Counted from the first letter of the stretch, positions 1 to 9,780 are shown. The stretch is 64,000 nt of DNA from Streptomyces inusitatus (GCF_014651115.1 NZ_BMWG01000001.1:248001-312000), one strand, 5' to 3'. Numbers and translations: made by a program. Notes: generated by a model not told the origin, from the letters alone.

Positions 1-1912
1 GGGCGCAGATCATCGCGACCCGGGACTCGATGACGGATTCGAGGAGGGGCTGGTTGGCGAGCGCCCGCCAGGGGCCGGTCAGCACGATGTCGGTGGCCGG
101 GATCCGGAAGCGCACTCCGAGCGAGAGGAAGGCGGCGGCGAGGCCGGTGAAGGTGAGCGCCTTCACGAGCGGGAGGTGCCACATGCGGATCACGAGGGCC
201 GCCGTCAGGGCGAGGACCGGCCAGCCGAAGAAGGCGTTCTGCTCGGTGCGGTTCATCGCCAGCGGGTCGGCGCGCTCGTCCGAGCCCCAGAGGGAGCGGC
301 CCGCGAACTCCATGAACGCGAGGGGGCTGTTCCCGGTGTTGGACCCGTGCATCACATGTGTGTAGCTCTGCGGTCCGAAGAACTGCCAGCCCAGGGGGAA
401 GGCCACCAGCGGCAGACAGACGGCGAGCCCGATCAGGGTGCCGCGCAGCAGCGGCCGCCAGGCGGCCCGCGCCACGTCGCGGCGGACGGCGGCGTAGGCG
501 ATCGCGAACATCACCATGCCCATGGTGGCGAGCAGCAGGGGTTCCTCGCCGAGGAAGATCTGGTACGTGGCGAAGAGGCCGAGGAGTACGCCGTCGCGGA
601 CCACGGCGCGGCCCTCGCAGAGCCGCAGCGCGCGGTCCACGATCACGGGGATCATGAAGAGGACGAGGAAGTTGGGGTGGGCGTTGCCGTGGGAGATCAT
701 CGGCGGCGCGAAGGCGGCGAAGGCCGCGCCGACGGCGGCGGCCCAGCGCCCGGCGGTCAGGTGCCGGGCGATCAGCCAGTACCAGGCGACGGCGGTGGCG
801 GCGAGGCCGCCGGTGAGGACCAGCGCCCAGGTGAAGGTGGGGCCGAGGAGGAGGGTCACGGGGGTGAGCGGGACGGACAGCCCGAGCATCACCGTGTTCG
901 CCATCAGATTCACCCCCTCGGGATGTCCCTGAAGGGTGGTGAAGAGCGGATTGCGCAGATTGACGACATTGTCGGCGGTGACGCGGAAGAACCACTCCCA
1001 CTGATTCTGGTCCTGTCCCGCGTCCGCGAGATAGCCCCGGTCCAGGTCGGCCCAGAGGTCCTGGTAGAGGACGGCGGAGACGAGGACGAAGCCGAGGACG
1101 ATCAGCAGGTCGGCGCGGCGCAGGGCGCGGGTCCGCAGCCGGAGCAGCTCCAGCAGCACCTTGCCGTAGTCGAGCGGTCTGACCTTGGAGCCCTGCTGGT
1201 GCGACCAGCGGACCGGGACCTCCGTCACCGGCCAGCCCTCGCGCCGGAAGTGCCGCAGTATCTCGACATCGATCCCCCACCCGTCCAGCCGGGAGTCGGC
1301 GAACGCCGCGCGGGCCCGGTCCCCGTCGAAGAGTTTGAACCCGCATTGGGTGTCGTGTATCCCGGGCACCGCGACCGCGCGTATGAGCCCGTTGCCCAGT
1401 CGGCCGAGCCATTCGCGGACCCGCCACTGATGGACGTCGATGAGGGAGTCGGGGTGGGCGCGGGAGCCGATCGCCGCCGCCTGCCCGCCGGCCGCGAGCT
1501 GGGCGTCCAGCCGGTCCAGATCCTCGATCGGGGTCGCCAGATCGGCGTCGGTGACCAGGACCCGGCGGCCGTACGAGGCGAGGACGCCGCGCCGCAGCGC
1601 GTCCCCCTTGCCCCGGTTCGCCCCTCTGTCCGCCCGGACCAGATGGATTCTGGGCTCCTCCGCGGCGGCCTCCTGGGCGATCTTCGCGGTGGAGTCGGTG
1701 GAGCCGTCGTCCACCACGATCAGTTCCCACTCGCCCCAGCGCTCCGGGTCCGCCCGCAGATACGCGGCGATCGCGTCCAGGGTCGGCCGGAGCCTGCTCT
1801 CCTCGTTGTAGGCGGGAACCACGACGCTCAGTTCCACCCCGCTGCCGTGGTGTTCCATGGCCTCCACGGTGTCGTACACCGCCGGGAGCCCCGGGACCGG
1901 GTCCATGTTCAC
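1..1912 (-). CDS. Glycosyltransferase family 2 with polytopic membrane C-terminus (partial)
   Basis: The reading frame stays open for about 637 residues and runs off the window edge, so the C-terminus is missing. The N-terminus is a GT-A fold family 2 domain: the SVVVPAYNEE strand-loop comes near residue 30, then VVDDGSTDST, RGANRGKGDALRRG and a TDADLATPI metal-binding stretch. This pattern is typical of dolichyl-phosphate glucosyl/mannosyltransferase-like enzymes that move a sugar from a nucleotide donor to a polyprenyl phosphate. From about residue 290 the protein becomes hydrophobic with many predicted membrane spans, resembling large GT-C or YfhO-like membrane proteins; the substrate is unknown. 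The GTG start at 1912 lies 2 nt after the stop of the GntR gene, with GGAG 8 nt upstream; ATG at 1906 is an alternative. Confidence 0.8.
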   Translation of the reverse strand, partial: MNMDPVPGLPAVYDTVEAMEHHGSGVELSVVVPAYNEESRLRPTLDAIAAYLRADPERWGEWELIVVDDGSTDSTAKIAQEAAAEEPRIHLVRADRGANRGKGDALRRGVLASYGRRVLVTDADLATPIEDLDRLDAQLAAGGQAAAIGSRAHPDSLIDVHQWRVREWLGRLGNGLIRAVAVPGIHDTQCGFKLFDGDRARAAFADSRLDGWGIDVEILRHFRREGWPVTEVPVRWSHQQGSKVRPLDYGKVLLELLRLRTRALRRADLLIVLGFVLVSAVLYQDLWADLDRGYLADAGQDQNQWEWFFRVTADNVVNLRNPLFTTLQGHPEGVNLMANTVMLGLSVPLTPVTLLLGPTFTWALVLTGGLAATAVAWYWLIARHLTAGRWAAAVGAAFAAFAPPMISHGNAHPNFLVLFMIPVIVDRALRLCEGRAVVRDGVLLGLFATYQIFLGEEPLLLATMGMVMFAIAYAAVRRDVARAAWRPLLRGTLIGLAVCLPLVAFPLGWQFFGPQSYTHVMHGSNTGNSPLAFMEFAGRSLWGSDERADPLAMNRTEQNAFFGWPVLALTAALVIRMWHLPLVKALTFTGLAAAFLSLGVRFRIPATDIVLTGPWRALANQPLLESVIESRVAMICA

Positions 1913-1914
1913 CG

Positions 1915-2604
1915 CTACCGCTCCAGCCGATCCGCCCAGGCGAGCGCCCGGTCGTTGTACAGACAGATGACCGACCGGGCCGCGGTGAGATCGCCGAGGG
2001 CGACCGCGTCGACCAGTGATTCGTGTCCGCTCCACAGCCATTGCCGCCGGTCGGCGTCGGCGCGCAGATGCGGCACCGAGAAGACCCAGCTCTGCACGCG
2101 CAGCCGGTGCAGAAAGCCCGCGATGTAGAAATTGGCGATGAGTGAGCCCAGCTCGTGCCAGAAGCGCAGGTCGTAGCCGATGTGGATGTCGAGGTCGCCG
2201 CAGCGGGCCGCGCGGGCGGCCTCCTCGGCGCGGCGGCGGACCGAGACCACGGCCTTGGCTCCGACGCGGGTGCGGCCCCGGCGCTCGGCGTGCCGGATGA
2301 CGCCGTCCATGACGAGGGACCGGGATTCGACCATGGCCCGGTAGTCGGCCACGGAGAACTGGTGCACTCTAAAGCCCCGGTGCTGGTCGGAGTCGAGGAG
2401 TCCTTGCGCGGCCAGGTCGACGAGGGCCTCGCGGACCGGGGTCGCGGAGACTCCGTACTGCTCGGCGATCTGCTTGACCGTGAACTCCTGTCCGGGCAGC
2501 AGCCGCCCGGCCAGCACCTCGTCGCGCAGCGCGTCCGCGATCTGCTGCCGCAGGGTGCTGCGGGTGACGGCGGTGCTCGCGTCGCGCGGTCCGGGGCCGG
2601 GCAT
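1915..2604 (-). CDS. GntR-family transcriptional regulator (FadR/FCD type)
   Basis: This 229-aa protein has an N-terminal winged helix-turn-helix (LRQQIADALRDEVLAGRLLPGQ, then VSATPVREAL, the usual GntR recognition helix) and a C-terminal all-helical FCD-like domain of about 140 residues. Such proteins are ligand-controlled, usually repressors of small-molecule catabolism or transport. The open frame extends further upstream, but the added N-terminus is low-complexity. ATG at 2604 has AAGGAG 9-10 nt upstream and gives the usual family length. It ends 2 nt before the glycosyltransferase start and is divergent from the gene at 2669, so it may control either; the effector cannot be inferred. Confidence 0.85.
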   Translation of the reverse strand: MPGPGPRDASTAVTRSTLRQQIADALRDEVLAGRLLPGQEFTVKQIAEQYGVSATPVREALVDLAAQGLLDSDQHRGFRVHQFSVADYRAMVESRSLVMDGVIRHAERRGRTRVGAKAVVSVRRRAEEAARAARCGDLDIHIGYDLRFWHELGSLIANFYIAGFLHRLRVQSWVFSVPHLRADADRRQWLWSGHESLVDAVALGDLTAARSVICLYNDRALAWADRLER

Positions 2605-2668
2605 CGATGGCTTCTCCTTCGCCGGGGGGTCCCGGACACGATAGGCCAGTCGGTACGAACCGGGTGAG

Positions 2669-3163
2669 GTGCAGGTGAACGAGACAGTCGGGGGCGGGGC
2701 CGCGGACAGGTCTGGCGGCGGGGTCTTCGAGGCCGCCGCGGGCGACGGTCCGGCGGCGGGCGGGGAGGGCCGGGCGGCCGAGGTGCGGACGGCGTACGCC
2801 GGTCTGCTCCAGATCCGCCGGGTCTCCGGCACCGGGGGCACACCCGCGCCGTGGGAGCGGCGGCAGCCGGTACGGGCGGTGGCGCTGGCCCTGGAGGCGG
2901 CCGGGGTGCCGCCCTCGGCGGTGGACGGGGACGGCGCGCGTACGGCGACCGGATACCGGGTGCTGGCCGCGGACCGGGACGGCGCGGTACGCGTGGAGTG
3001 GGCCGGCCCGGCGGGCGGCGGGGCGGCGCGGGAGGAGGAGAAGTCGCTGCGGGAGTGCGGACGGATCCTCGGCGAGCTGGGCTGGGAGGCGCTGCTCTAC
3101 CGGGGACCGCGCCGCCGCTGGTTCCTGGAGACGGAGGCCCTGCCGGGCCCCGGGCCCGGCTGA
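2669..3163 (+). CDS. Conserved hypothetical protein
   Basis: A frame of 164 codons with strong third-position GC, divergent from the GntR gene. The first ~40 residues are Gly/Ala-rich and may not be real. The rest looks folded: RTAYAGLLQIRRVSG, ERRQPVRAVALALEAAGVPPSA, GYRVLAADRDGAVRVEWAGP and a C-terminal ILGELGWEALLYRGPRRRWF. There is no signal peptide or membrane segment. The GTG at 2669 lacks a convincing Shine-Dalgarno sequence, so the start is uncertain; an internal GTG before RTAYAG is possible. I do not recognise a named family. An overlapping antisense frame exists but has poorer codon bias. Confidence 0.55.
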   Translation: MQVNETVGGGAADRSGGGVFEAAAGDGPAAGGEGRAAEVRTAYAGLLQIRRVSGTGGTPAPWERRQPVRAVALALEAAGVPPSAVDGDGARTATGYRVLAADRDGAVRVEWAGPAGGGAAREEEKSLRECGRILGELGWEALLYRGPRRRWFLETEALPGPGPG

Positions 3164-3216
3164 CCCTCCGGCCCGGCGGGGCGGCCCGCGCACCCTGCGC
3201 CCCCCGGGCCGGGTTC

Positions 3217-4635
3217 TCAGCAGTCGCCGTTCCGCGCGTACACCCCCACCCTGGCCTCGTTCACCGCCGTCTCCTCGCAGAGGGTGAAGTGCCCGCGCAG
3301 CACCTCCCGCTTGATCTCCTCCTCCGCGACCGCGTCGAGCGGCTGCCCCACGAGGTCCTGGACCACCACCACCCGGCCGTCGTGGGCCAGCATCCGTTCA
3401 CGGATGCGCTCCGGGGACAGCTCGGTGCCGTAGAGCGTGTGGGAGGCGCGGGGGGAGCTCTTCATGGACAGATCCGTCAGATGCCCGGTCTCGCCGGGGC
3501 GCACCAGTGTCCAGACCCGTCGCCGGAACGGTATGAAGAGCAGCCCGTCGCCGGGCCGCCCGGACTCCGCGAGGACCTCGCCCACCGCGCGCACATCGCT
3601 CTTGCGGCTCTCCGGGGTACGCAGATGGGGGCTGAAGAAGAGCAGGGACAGCAGGGCGGCGGCGGCCGAGGCCAGGGCGAGCACCGGGGACCAGTGGCGG
3701 TCGAGGACCGCGCCCAGGAGCAGGGCCAGGCCGATGACGTACGGCAGGACATAGCGGTCCACGTACAGCGGGTGGATGAAGGAGACCGCCATCAGCAGCC
3801 CCGCCGGGAGGACCAGCAGCGGGAGCGCGATCCTCCGGACCGCCGCGCCGCCCGGGGTCCGGGCGCAGGCGCAGCCCAGCAGGGCGGTCAGGACGAACGC
3901 GATGATCTTGGGCGTTCCGGGGGAGCCGATCCAGTCGACCTGGGCGGACTGGGTCACGCTGAAGAGGGCGAGCGGGGTGAGCCCCGCCACCGTGCCCAGT
4001 GCGGCCGCGATCCAGCCGCGCGGCGGGCTGCGCCACAGGCTCGCGCCGTGCGCGAGGAGGGTCAGCACCGCGAACTCGTGCATCAGACAGGCCGCGAGCA
4101 TGACCGCCGCGTACGCGCCCCAGCGCCGCTGGAGCAGCAGCAGGGTCCCCCAGGCGACCAGGGCGCACACCAGCGCGTACGAGCGCCCCTCCTGCGCGTA
4201 GCGCTGTACGACGGGCAGCAGCGGCAGCAGGAGCCCGGCCAGCAGCCCCGCGCGGGGGCCCGCCAGCCGCCGGCCGATCAGCGCGACCAGGGCGGCCGTC
4301 GCGCACATCGCGAGCACGGACGGCAGCCGCAGCGCGACGAGGCCGGGCTCGAAGACGGCGAACACGGCGTGCATGAGGAGGTAGTAGAGGCCGTGGACGG
4401 CGTCGATCGTGCCGAGCGTCCGCCAGATCTCCGGCAGGGACCGCCGCGCCATGTCGTAGGTGACCGCCTCGTCGGTCCACAGGGTTCCCCCGCGCTCGAT
4501 CCCCCACAGGCCGAGCAGCAGCATCAGCGCGGCGGGGGCGAGGGCGACCGGCAGCGAGGACAGCCGCTCACCGGGTGCGGGGCGGACGGACGGGTGGGCG
4601 GACTGGCGGACGGATGGGTGGGCGGTGTCGGTCAT
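3217..4635 (-). CDS. GT-C mannosyltransferase-like integral membrane protein
   Basis: This 472-aa protein has about ten hydrophobic segments after a short cytoplasmic N-terminus. The first periplasmic loop carries TDEAVTYDMARRSLPEIWRTLG, matching the D-E motif of GT39/PMT-like GT-C enzymes that use polyprenyl-phosphate sugars. The C-terminal ~120 residues form a soluble domain. It probably transfers mannose or a related sugar to a protein or envelope glycan outside the membrane; the acceptor is unknown. The N-terminal stretch encodes a doubled AHPSVR-type motif caused by an imperfect ~21-bp tandem repeat just inside the start, so the true start may lie further in (no clear RBS at 4635). Confidence 0.75.
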   Translation of the reverse strand: MTDTAHPSVRQSAHPSVRPAPGERLSSLPVALAPAALMLLLGLWGIERGGTLWTDEAVTYDMARRSLPEIWRTLGTIDAVHGLYYLLMHAVFAVFEPGLVALRLPSVLAMCATAALVALIGRRLAGPRAGLLAGLLLPLLPVVQRYAQEGRSYALVCALVAWGTLLLLQRRWGAYAAVMLAACLMHEFAVLTLLAHGASLWRSPPRGWIAAALGTVAGLTPLALFSVTQSAQVDWIGSPGTPKIIAFVLTALLGCACARTPGGAAVRRIALPLLVLPAGLLMAVSFIHPLYVDRYVLPYVIGLALLLGAVLDRHWSPVLALASAAAALLSLLFFSPHLRTPESRKSDVRAVGEVLAESGRPGDGLLFIPFRRRVWTLVRPGETGHLTDLSMKSSPRASHTLYGTELSPERIRERMLAHDGRVVVVQDLVGQPLDAVAEEEIKREVLRGHFTLCEETAVNEARVGVYARNGDC

Positions 4636-4730
4636 CAGGCGAGTTCATCGGCCGACACGTTGATGGGCAGGCCCCACACGCCGTGCCAATCAATTCATTA
4701 CGCTCCCGGGGGAGATCGGAGGCCGCGAAC

Positions 4731-7700
4731 ATGGGACGCCGGGAGAAACCGCTGGCCCCGGACGACGGGCCCGTGCGGTCCTTCGCCCACGGGCTGCGCG
4801 AGCTGCGCCGCGCGGCGGGCGGCCCGACCTACCGCGCGATGGCGGCGGGCTCCGGATACTCCGCGCCCACGCTCTCGGCGGCCGCCGCCGGTGAGCGGCT
4901 GCCCTCGCTGCCGGTCGCCCTCGCCTATGTCACCGCCTGCGGCGGCGACCGTGAGCTGTGGGAGAAGCGGTGGCACGAGGCCGTCGCCGAGGAGCCCCCG
5001 CCCGCCGGGGGCGACGACACGGCCGCGCCCTACCCCGGTCTCGCCCGGTACGGCCCCGAGGACCGCGACCACTTCTTCGGGCGGGACGAACTCGTCGGCG
5101 AGCTGCTGGAGCTGACCCGGCGCGGTCCCTTCGCCGCGCTCGTCGGAGCGTCCGGCAGCGGGAAGTCCTCACTGCTGCGGGCCGGTCTGGTGCCCGCGCT
5201 CCAAGAGGATGCCGCTCCGGCCCCGTCCGTGATCCGGATCCTCACCCCCGGCCCCACCCCGGCCCGCACCCATCGCGGGCTGTTCACCCCCGGGGCGCTG
5301 CTGCTGGTCGACCAGTTCGAGGAGGTCTTCACCCTCTGCCGGGACCCCGCCGAGCGGAGCGCCTTCATCGAGCTGCTGACCGCCCCCGACACCCGCGCGG
5401 TCATCGCCGTACGGGCCGACTTCTACGGCCGGTGCGCCGAACACCCCGCTCTTGTGGCGGCCCTGAAGGGGTCGGTGCTCCTCGTCGGCCCGATGACGGC
5501 CGAGCAGCTGAGATCGGCGGTCGTCGGGCCCGCGAGCGCCGGGCGGCTGATCGTGGAGCGCGCGCTGACCGCCCGGATCGTGGCCGATGTCGCGGGCGAG
5601 CCGGGCGGGCTGCCGCTGATGTCGCACGCCCTGCTGGAGACCTGGCGGCGACGGCGCGGCCGGACCCTCACCGAGGCGGCGTACGAGACGATCGGCGGTG
5701 TCCAGGGCGCGATCGCGCACACCGCCGAGGAGGTCTTCGCCGAGTTCACCGAGGAGGAGGCGCGGGCCGCCCGGGCGCTGCTGCTGCGGCTGATATCCCC
5801 GGGGGATGCGACCGAGGACACCCGCCGCCCGGCCGCCCGCGCCGAGCTGGTCCGCGCCCCCGCCTCCGCCCGGGTGCTGGAGCGGCTGGTGCGCGCCCGC
5901 CTTCTCACCGTCGACGACACCTCGGTCAATCTCGCCCACGAGGCGCTGATCACCGGCTGGCCCCGGCTGCGCGGCTGGGTCGGCGACGACCGGGAGCTGC
6001 TGCGGACGCACCGCAGGCTGACGGACGCGGCACGGATGTGGGCCGAGCTGGGCCGGGACCCGGGGGCGCTGTACCGGGGCGCCCAACTGGAGACGGCCCG
6101 CGAGGCGTTTCACGTGAAACATGCCGGACTCACCGCCGAGGAGGGGGAGTTCCTGGACGCCTCCGTGCGCGCGAGCGACGCCGAGCGGCTCGCCTCCGCG
6201 CGCACCGCCCGCCGGCTGCGCGGGCTGACCGTGACACTCTCCCTGCTGCTCTGCCTCGCGGTGCTCGCGGGGATCACCGCCTGGCACCAGAGCGAGGAGA
6301 GCGGCCGGCGCGCGACGGAGGCGGACGCGCGACGGCTGGCGGGTGTCGCGGACACGATGAGGGTCTCCGACCCGTACACCGCGACCTGGCTGAGCCTGGC
6401 GGCGTGGAGGGTCGCGGATCTGCCGGAGACCAGGGAGGCGCTGTTCGCCGCGGCGGCCCAGCCGGACACCTACGTCTACACCCCGATCACCCCGGAGTTC
6501 GAACCCGAGGACAACACCGTCTGGACGCGGTTCGGCCAGGACGGCACGACCCTGGTCCGGGTCGGCCCGGACCGGACGGACCGCTGGGACATCGGGTCAA
6601 AGAGCCCGTTGGAGGATCTGCCGGGGCTGGGGAAGCACGCGAAGCGGATCGTGGACATCAGCCCCGACGCCCGGACCGCAGCGGTCGCCACCCCCGGGGG
6701 CATCCGGCTCTGGGATCTGGAGGCCGCCGGAATGGGTTCGGCCTTCGGGCCCGGCGGCGAGGGCGTCTCCGGCTGGTTCACCCCCGGCGGGCGGGTGTTC
6801 GCCAGTCACACCCCGGACGGCGGACTCCAGCTGTGGGACACCGCCACCGGCCGCGAGCTGCTCGGCATCGCGGACAGGTCGGCGGAGTTGCGCCAGGTCC
6901 ACGTCTCGCCCGACGACCGGCTGCTGGCGTACTGCCCGGAGAGCGGCCCGCTCCGGCTGTGGGACGTCCGCGAGCGCCGCAGACTCCCCACGCCCTGGCT
7001 GAGCGAGGCGGTGCCGGAGTCCGGGGCCTGCGTCGCGAGCGAGGTGCTCTTCACCCCGGACAGCCGGGCCCTGGCGTTCAACAGCCCCACCGGGATACGG
7101 AGCTGGGAGGTGCGGTCCGGCCGGGAGCGCCCCCGGATCGAGACCGACGGCACACCGGACATGGCCTTCAGCTCCGACGGCTCCCATGTCGCGACCCTCA
7201 CGGGAGAGACCGTCCAGCTCTGGCGGACCGACGCCCCGGACGCCCCGGTGTTCCAGACGCCCGCCCATGGGGCGGCCCTGCACGATCTACGGCTGGACCT
7301 GGCCGCCGGAATCATCCGCTACGCCTCGGGCACTGAGCCCGGTCTGACCCTGCGGACCGTCGCCTTCGACGCCCCGGCACCCGCTGAACGGGAGCGGATC
7401 CCGCTCACGGGGGCCGCCTTCGGCCCGGACGGCCGCACCCTGGCGACCACCCGCGCGGGGGTCCTCGAACTCCGTGACGCCGACGGGAAGCCCCGCCGGA
7501 GGCTGCCCGCGCCGAAGAGCTGCGACGGCTGCGGCCCGGTGATGGCCTTCCAGCGCGACGGACCGCGCTTCGCCCATCTCGACGCCAAGAACCGGGTCCT
7601 CGTACGGAACCTCGACACCGGCAGCGTCGAGACGACCCTCCCCCCGCGCCCCGGCATCGACTCCGTCGCGCTCTCCCGAGACGGGCGGGACGTCGCCGTC

Positions 7701-8390
7701 TCCCGCTCCTCCATGTCGTTCAAGGCCCTCGACTCGGCCGAGCTGCGGGCCGGACCGGGCCGGGGCCGCTGGGAACAGCTGCGCCGGAGCGGCGGCGGCA
7801 GAGTGCTCGCGACGGCCCCGGACGGCTCCTACTTCACGGAGTACCGACAGCTGGTCGATCCCCGCGACGGCAGCGCGAAGCGCGTCATGCGCGGCCAGGG
7901 GGCGGCGACAGCGGCGGCGTTCAGCGAGGACGGCCGCTTCATGGCGATGGGCGACTGGGAGGGCCGGATCACCCTCTGGGACGGCGAGGGCGAGGCCCTG
8001 CTCGCCGTCCTCGTCCCCGGGGAGCGGCGTATCCCCGCATCGTCCCCGCCCGCGCTGGCGTTCTCCCCCGACAGCCGCACCCTCGCCGTCGGGGACGCCC
8101 ACGGCGGGGTGCGGCTCTGGGACACCGCCTCGCCGCGCTCCCAGGGCTCACCCCTGCCGCGCGCCGGCGGTCCGGTGCTGGCGCTGTCCTTCGTCCCGGG
8201 ACCGGGCCGTCAGGAGCTGCGGGTGACGACCCCTCATGTCGCCTCGCGCGCCTACTCGCTCTCCGCCCGGCACGCGGCCGGGACGATCTGCGAACGGATC
8301 AGGTCCGGGCTGCCGGAGCCCGAGTGGGAGTTCTATCTGCCGGCTGTCCCGTACCGCCCGACCTGCCCTTTCGGGGACGAAGCTCTCTAG
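4731..8390 (+). CDS. XRE-nSTAND1 NTPase with WD40 propeller
   Basis: A 1219-aa multidomain protein. Residues ~10-80 form an XRE-like helix-turn-helix (FAHGLRELRRAAGG onwards). From ~100 comes a STAND-type P-loop NTPase: Walker A in GASGSGKSSLLRAGL near 138-152, Walker B LLLVDQFEEVF near 190, and a helical region. A single hydrophobic segment lies near 498-520, so the sensor may be membrane-tethered. The remainder is a WD40-like propeller with repeated LWD/LWR strands (about 7-14 blades), ending in the ICERIRSGLPEPEW tail typical of Streptomyces nSTAND1 proteins. STAND proteins couple ligand or pathogen recognition to oligomerisation; this subclass is linked to signalling and sometimes to phage-defence-like systems, but its trigger is unknown. 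The start has GGAGG 9 nt upstream. It converges with the aminotransferase with only 10 nt between. Confidence 0.85.
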   Translation: MGRREKPLAPDDGPVRSFAHGLRELRRAAGGPTYRAMAAGSGYSAPTLSAAAAGERLPSLPVALAYVTACGGDRELWEKRWHEAVAEEPPPAGGDDTAAPYPGLARYGPEDRDHFFGRDELVGELLELTRRGPFAALVGASGSGKSSLLRAGLVPALQEDAAPAPSVIRILTPGPTPARTHRGLFTPGALLLVDQFEEVFTLCRDPAERSAFIELLTAPDTRAVIAVRADFYGRCAEHPALVAALKGSVLLVGPMTAEQLRSAVVGPASAGRLIVERALTARIVADVAGEPGGLPLMSHALLETWRRRRGRTLTEAAYETIGGVQGAIAHTAEEVFAEFTEEEARAARALLLRLISPGDATEDTRRPAARAELVRAPASARVLERLVRARLLTVDDTSVNLAHEALITGWPRLRGWVGDDRELLRTHRRLTDAARMWAELGRDPGALYRGAQLETAREAFHVKHAGLTAEEGEFLDASVRASDAERLASARTARRLRGLTVTLSLLLCLAVLAGITAWHQSEESGRRATEADARRLAGVADTMRVSDPYTATWLSLAAWRVADLPETREALFAAAAQPDTYVYTPITPEFEPEDNTVWTRFGQDGTTLVRVGPDRTDRWDIGSKSPLEDLPGLGKHAKRIVDISPDARTAAVATPGGIRLWDLEAAGMGSAFGPGGEGVSGWFTPGGRVFASHTPDGGLQLWDTATGRELLGIADRSAELRQVHVSPDDRLLAYCPESGPLRLWDVRERRRLPTPWLSEAVPESGACVASEVLFTPDSRALAFNSPTGIRSWEVRSGRERPRIETDGTPDMAFSSDGSHVATLTGETVQLWRTDAPDAPVFQTPAHGAALHDLRLDLAAGIIRYASGTEPGLTLRTVAFDAPAPAERERIPLTGAAFGPDGRTLATTRAGVLELRDADGKPRRRLPAPKSCDGCGPVMAFQRDGPRFAHLDAKNRVLVRNLDTGSVETTLPPRPGIDSVALSRDGRDVAVSRSSMSFKALDSAELRAGPGRGRWEQLRRSGGGRVLATAPDGSYFTEYRQLVDPRDGSAKRVMRGQGAATAAAFSEDGRFMAMGDWEGRITLWDGEGEALLAVLVPGERRIPASSPPALAFSPDSRTLAVGDAHGGVRLWDTASPRSQGSPLPRAGGPVLALSFVPGPGRQELRVTTPHVASRAYSLSARHAAGTICERIRSGLPEPEWEFYLPAVPYRPTCPFGDEAL

Positions 8391-8400
8391 GCCGTGTCGA

Positions 8401-9780
8401 TCAGGCCAGGAACCCGTCCGCCACCGACAGCGCCTCGTCCAGCACCGCCAGCCCCTCCTTGGCCTCCGCCTGGCTGATGTTGCACGGCGGTACGACATGC
8501 GTGCGGTTCATATTGACGAAGGGCCAGAGTCCGCGCGCCTTGCAGGCGGCGGCGAAGGCCGCCATCGGCGCGTTGGCCTCGCCCGTGGCGTTGTACGGAA
8601 CGAGGGGCTCGCGGGTCGCCGGGTCGCGGACCAGGTCCAGGGCCCAGAAGGCGCCGAGGCCCCGGACCTCGCCGACGCTCGGGTGGCGTTCGGCCAGTTC
8701 GCGCAGGCCAGGGCCGATGACGTCCTCGCCGATACGGGCGGCCTGCTCCACCACACCCTCGTCGGCCATCACCCCGATCGTGGCGACGGCCGCCGCGCAG
8801 GCCAGCGGATGGCCGGAGTAGGTGAGCCCGCCGGGGTAGGGCCGGGTCTCGAAGGTGGCCGCGATCCCGGCGGAGATCGCGACCCCGCCGAGCGGCACAT
8901 AGCCGGAGTTGACGCCCTTGGCGAAGGTCAGCAGATCGGGCACCACGTCGAAGTGCTCGGCCGCGAACCACTTCCCGGTGCGGCCGAAGCCCGACATGAC
9001 CTCGTCCAGGACGAAGACGATCCCGTACCGGTCGCAGATCTCCCGGACCCCGGCGAGATAGCCGGGCGGCGGGACCATGATCCCGGCCGTGCCGGGGATG
9101 GTCTCCAGCACGATCGCGGCGACGGTCCCGGGGCCCTCGAAGGCGATGGTGTCCTCCAGGTGCCGCAGGGCGCGTTCGGCCTCCTCCGCCTCGGTCGTGG
9201 CGTAGAAGGGCGTGCGGTAGAGGAAGGGGGCCCAGAAGTGGACCACTCCGGAGGTGCCGCTGTCGGAGGGCCAGCGGCGCGGGTCCCCGGTGACATTGAT
9301 CGCGGTGGCGGTGCCGCCGTGGTACGAGCGGTACGCGGAGAGCACCTTGGGGCGGCCGGTGTGCAGCCGGGCCATGCGTACCGCGTTCTCGATCGCCTCC
9401 GCCCCGCCGTTGGTGAAGAAGATCTTGTCCAGGTCGCCGGGCGTCCGCTCGGCGATCAGCCGGGCCGCCTCGGAGCGCGCCTCGATCGCGAAGGCGGGGG
9501 CGAAGGTGGTCAGCTTCCCGGCCTGCTCCTGGATGGCGGCGACGACCCGGGGGTGCTGGTAGCCGATGTTGGTGAAGACGAGACCGCTGGTGAAGTCGAG
9601 GTAGCGCTTCCCGTCGTAGTCCCAGAAGTACGAGCCCTCCGCCCCGGCGACGGCGAGCGGGTCGATCAGCCCCTGCGCGGACCAGGAGTGGAAGACATGG
9701 GCGCGGTCCGCCGCCTTCACGGCGGCGCCGGCGCGGGTGTCGGCGGGCGGCTGCGGCTGCGGCTGGGCTTGTGAGGTCAT
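8401..9780 (-). CDS. Class III PLP-dependent aminotransferase
   Basis: 459 aa, full length for omega-amino acid:pyruvate / 4-aminobutyrate-type aminotransferases. Visible landmarks are the FFTNGGAEAIENAVRMAR substrate/PLP loop, SYHGGT, the FVLDEVMSGFGRTG segment with the PLP-ring Asp, and LTFAKGVNSGYVPLGG with the Schiff-base Lys, followed by GLTYSGHPLA. The N-terminal ~15 residues are a Pro/Gln-rich leader. Amino donor specificity (beta-alanine, taurine, GABA or putrescine) cannot be told from sequence. ATG at 9780 is chosen because it follows the DJ-1 intergenic region and gives the family length. The gene is divergent from the DJ-1/MarR pair and its promoter region contains two GACAG-N4-CTGTC palindromes, so it may share MarR control. 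Confidence 0.88.
   Translation of the reverse strand: MTSQAQPQPQPPADTRAGAAVKAADRAHVFHSWSAQGLIDPLAVAGAEGSYFWDYDGKRYLDFTSGLVFTNIGYQHPRVVAAIQEQAGKLTTFAPAFAIEARSEAARLIAERTPGDLDKIFFTNGGAEAIENAVRMARLHTGRPKVLSAYRSYHGGTATAINVTGDPRRWPSDSGTSGVVHFWAPFLYRTPFYATTEAEEAERALRHLEDTIAFEGPGTVAAIVLETIPGTAGIMVPPPGYLAGVREICDRYGIVFVLDEVMSGFGRTGKWFAAEHFDVVPDLLTFAKGVNSGYVPLGGVAISAGIAATFETRPYPGGLTYSGHPLACAAAVATIGVMADEGVVEQAARIGEDVIGPGLRELAERHPSVGEVRGLGAFWALDLVRDPATREPLVPYNATGEANAPMAAFAAACKARGLWPFVNMNRTHVVPPCNISQAEAKEGLAVLDEALSVADGFLA

Noticed and set aside
176..2128. 650-codon + strand open frame at the window start
   Set aside because: Antisense to a family 2 glycosyltransferase with all motifs; the translation is low-complexity.
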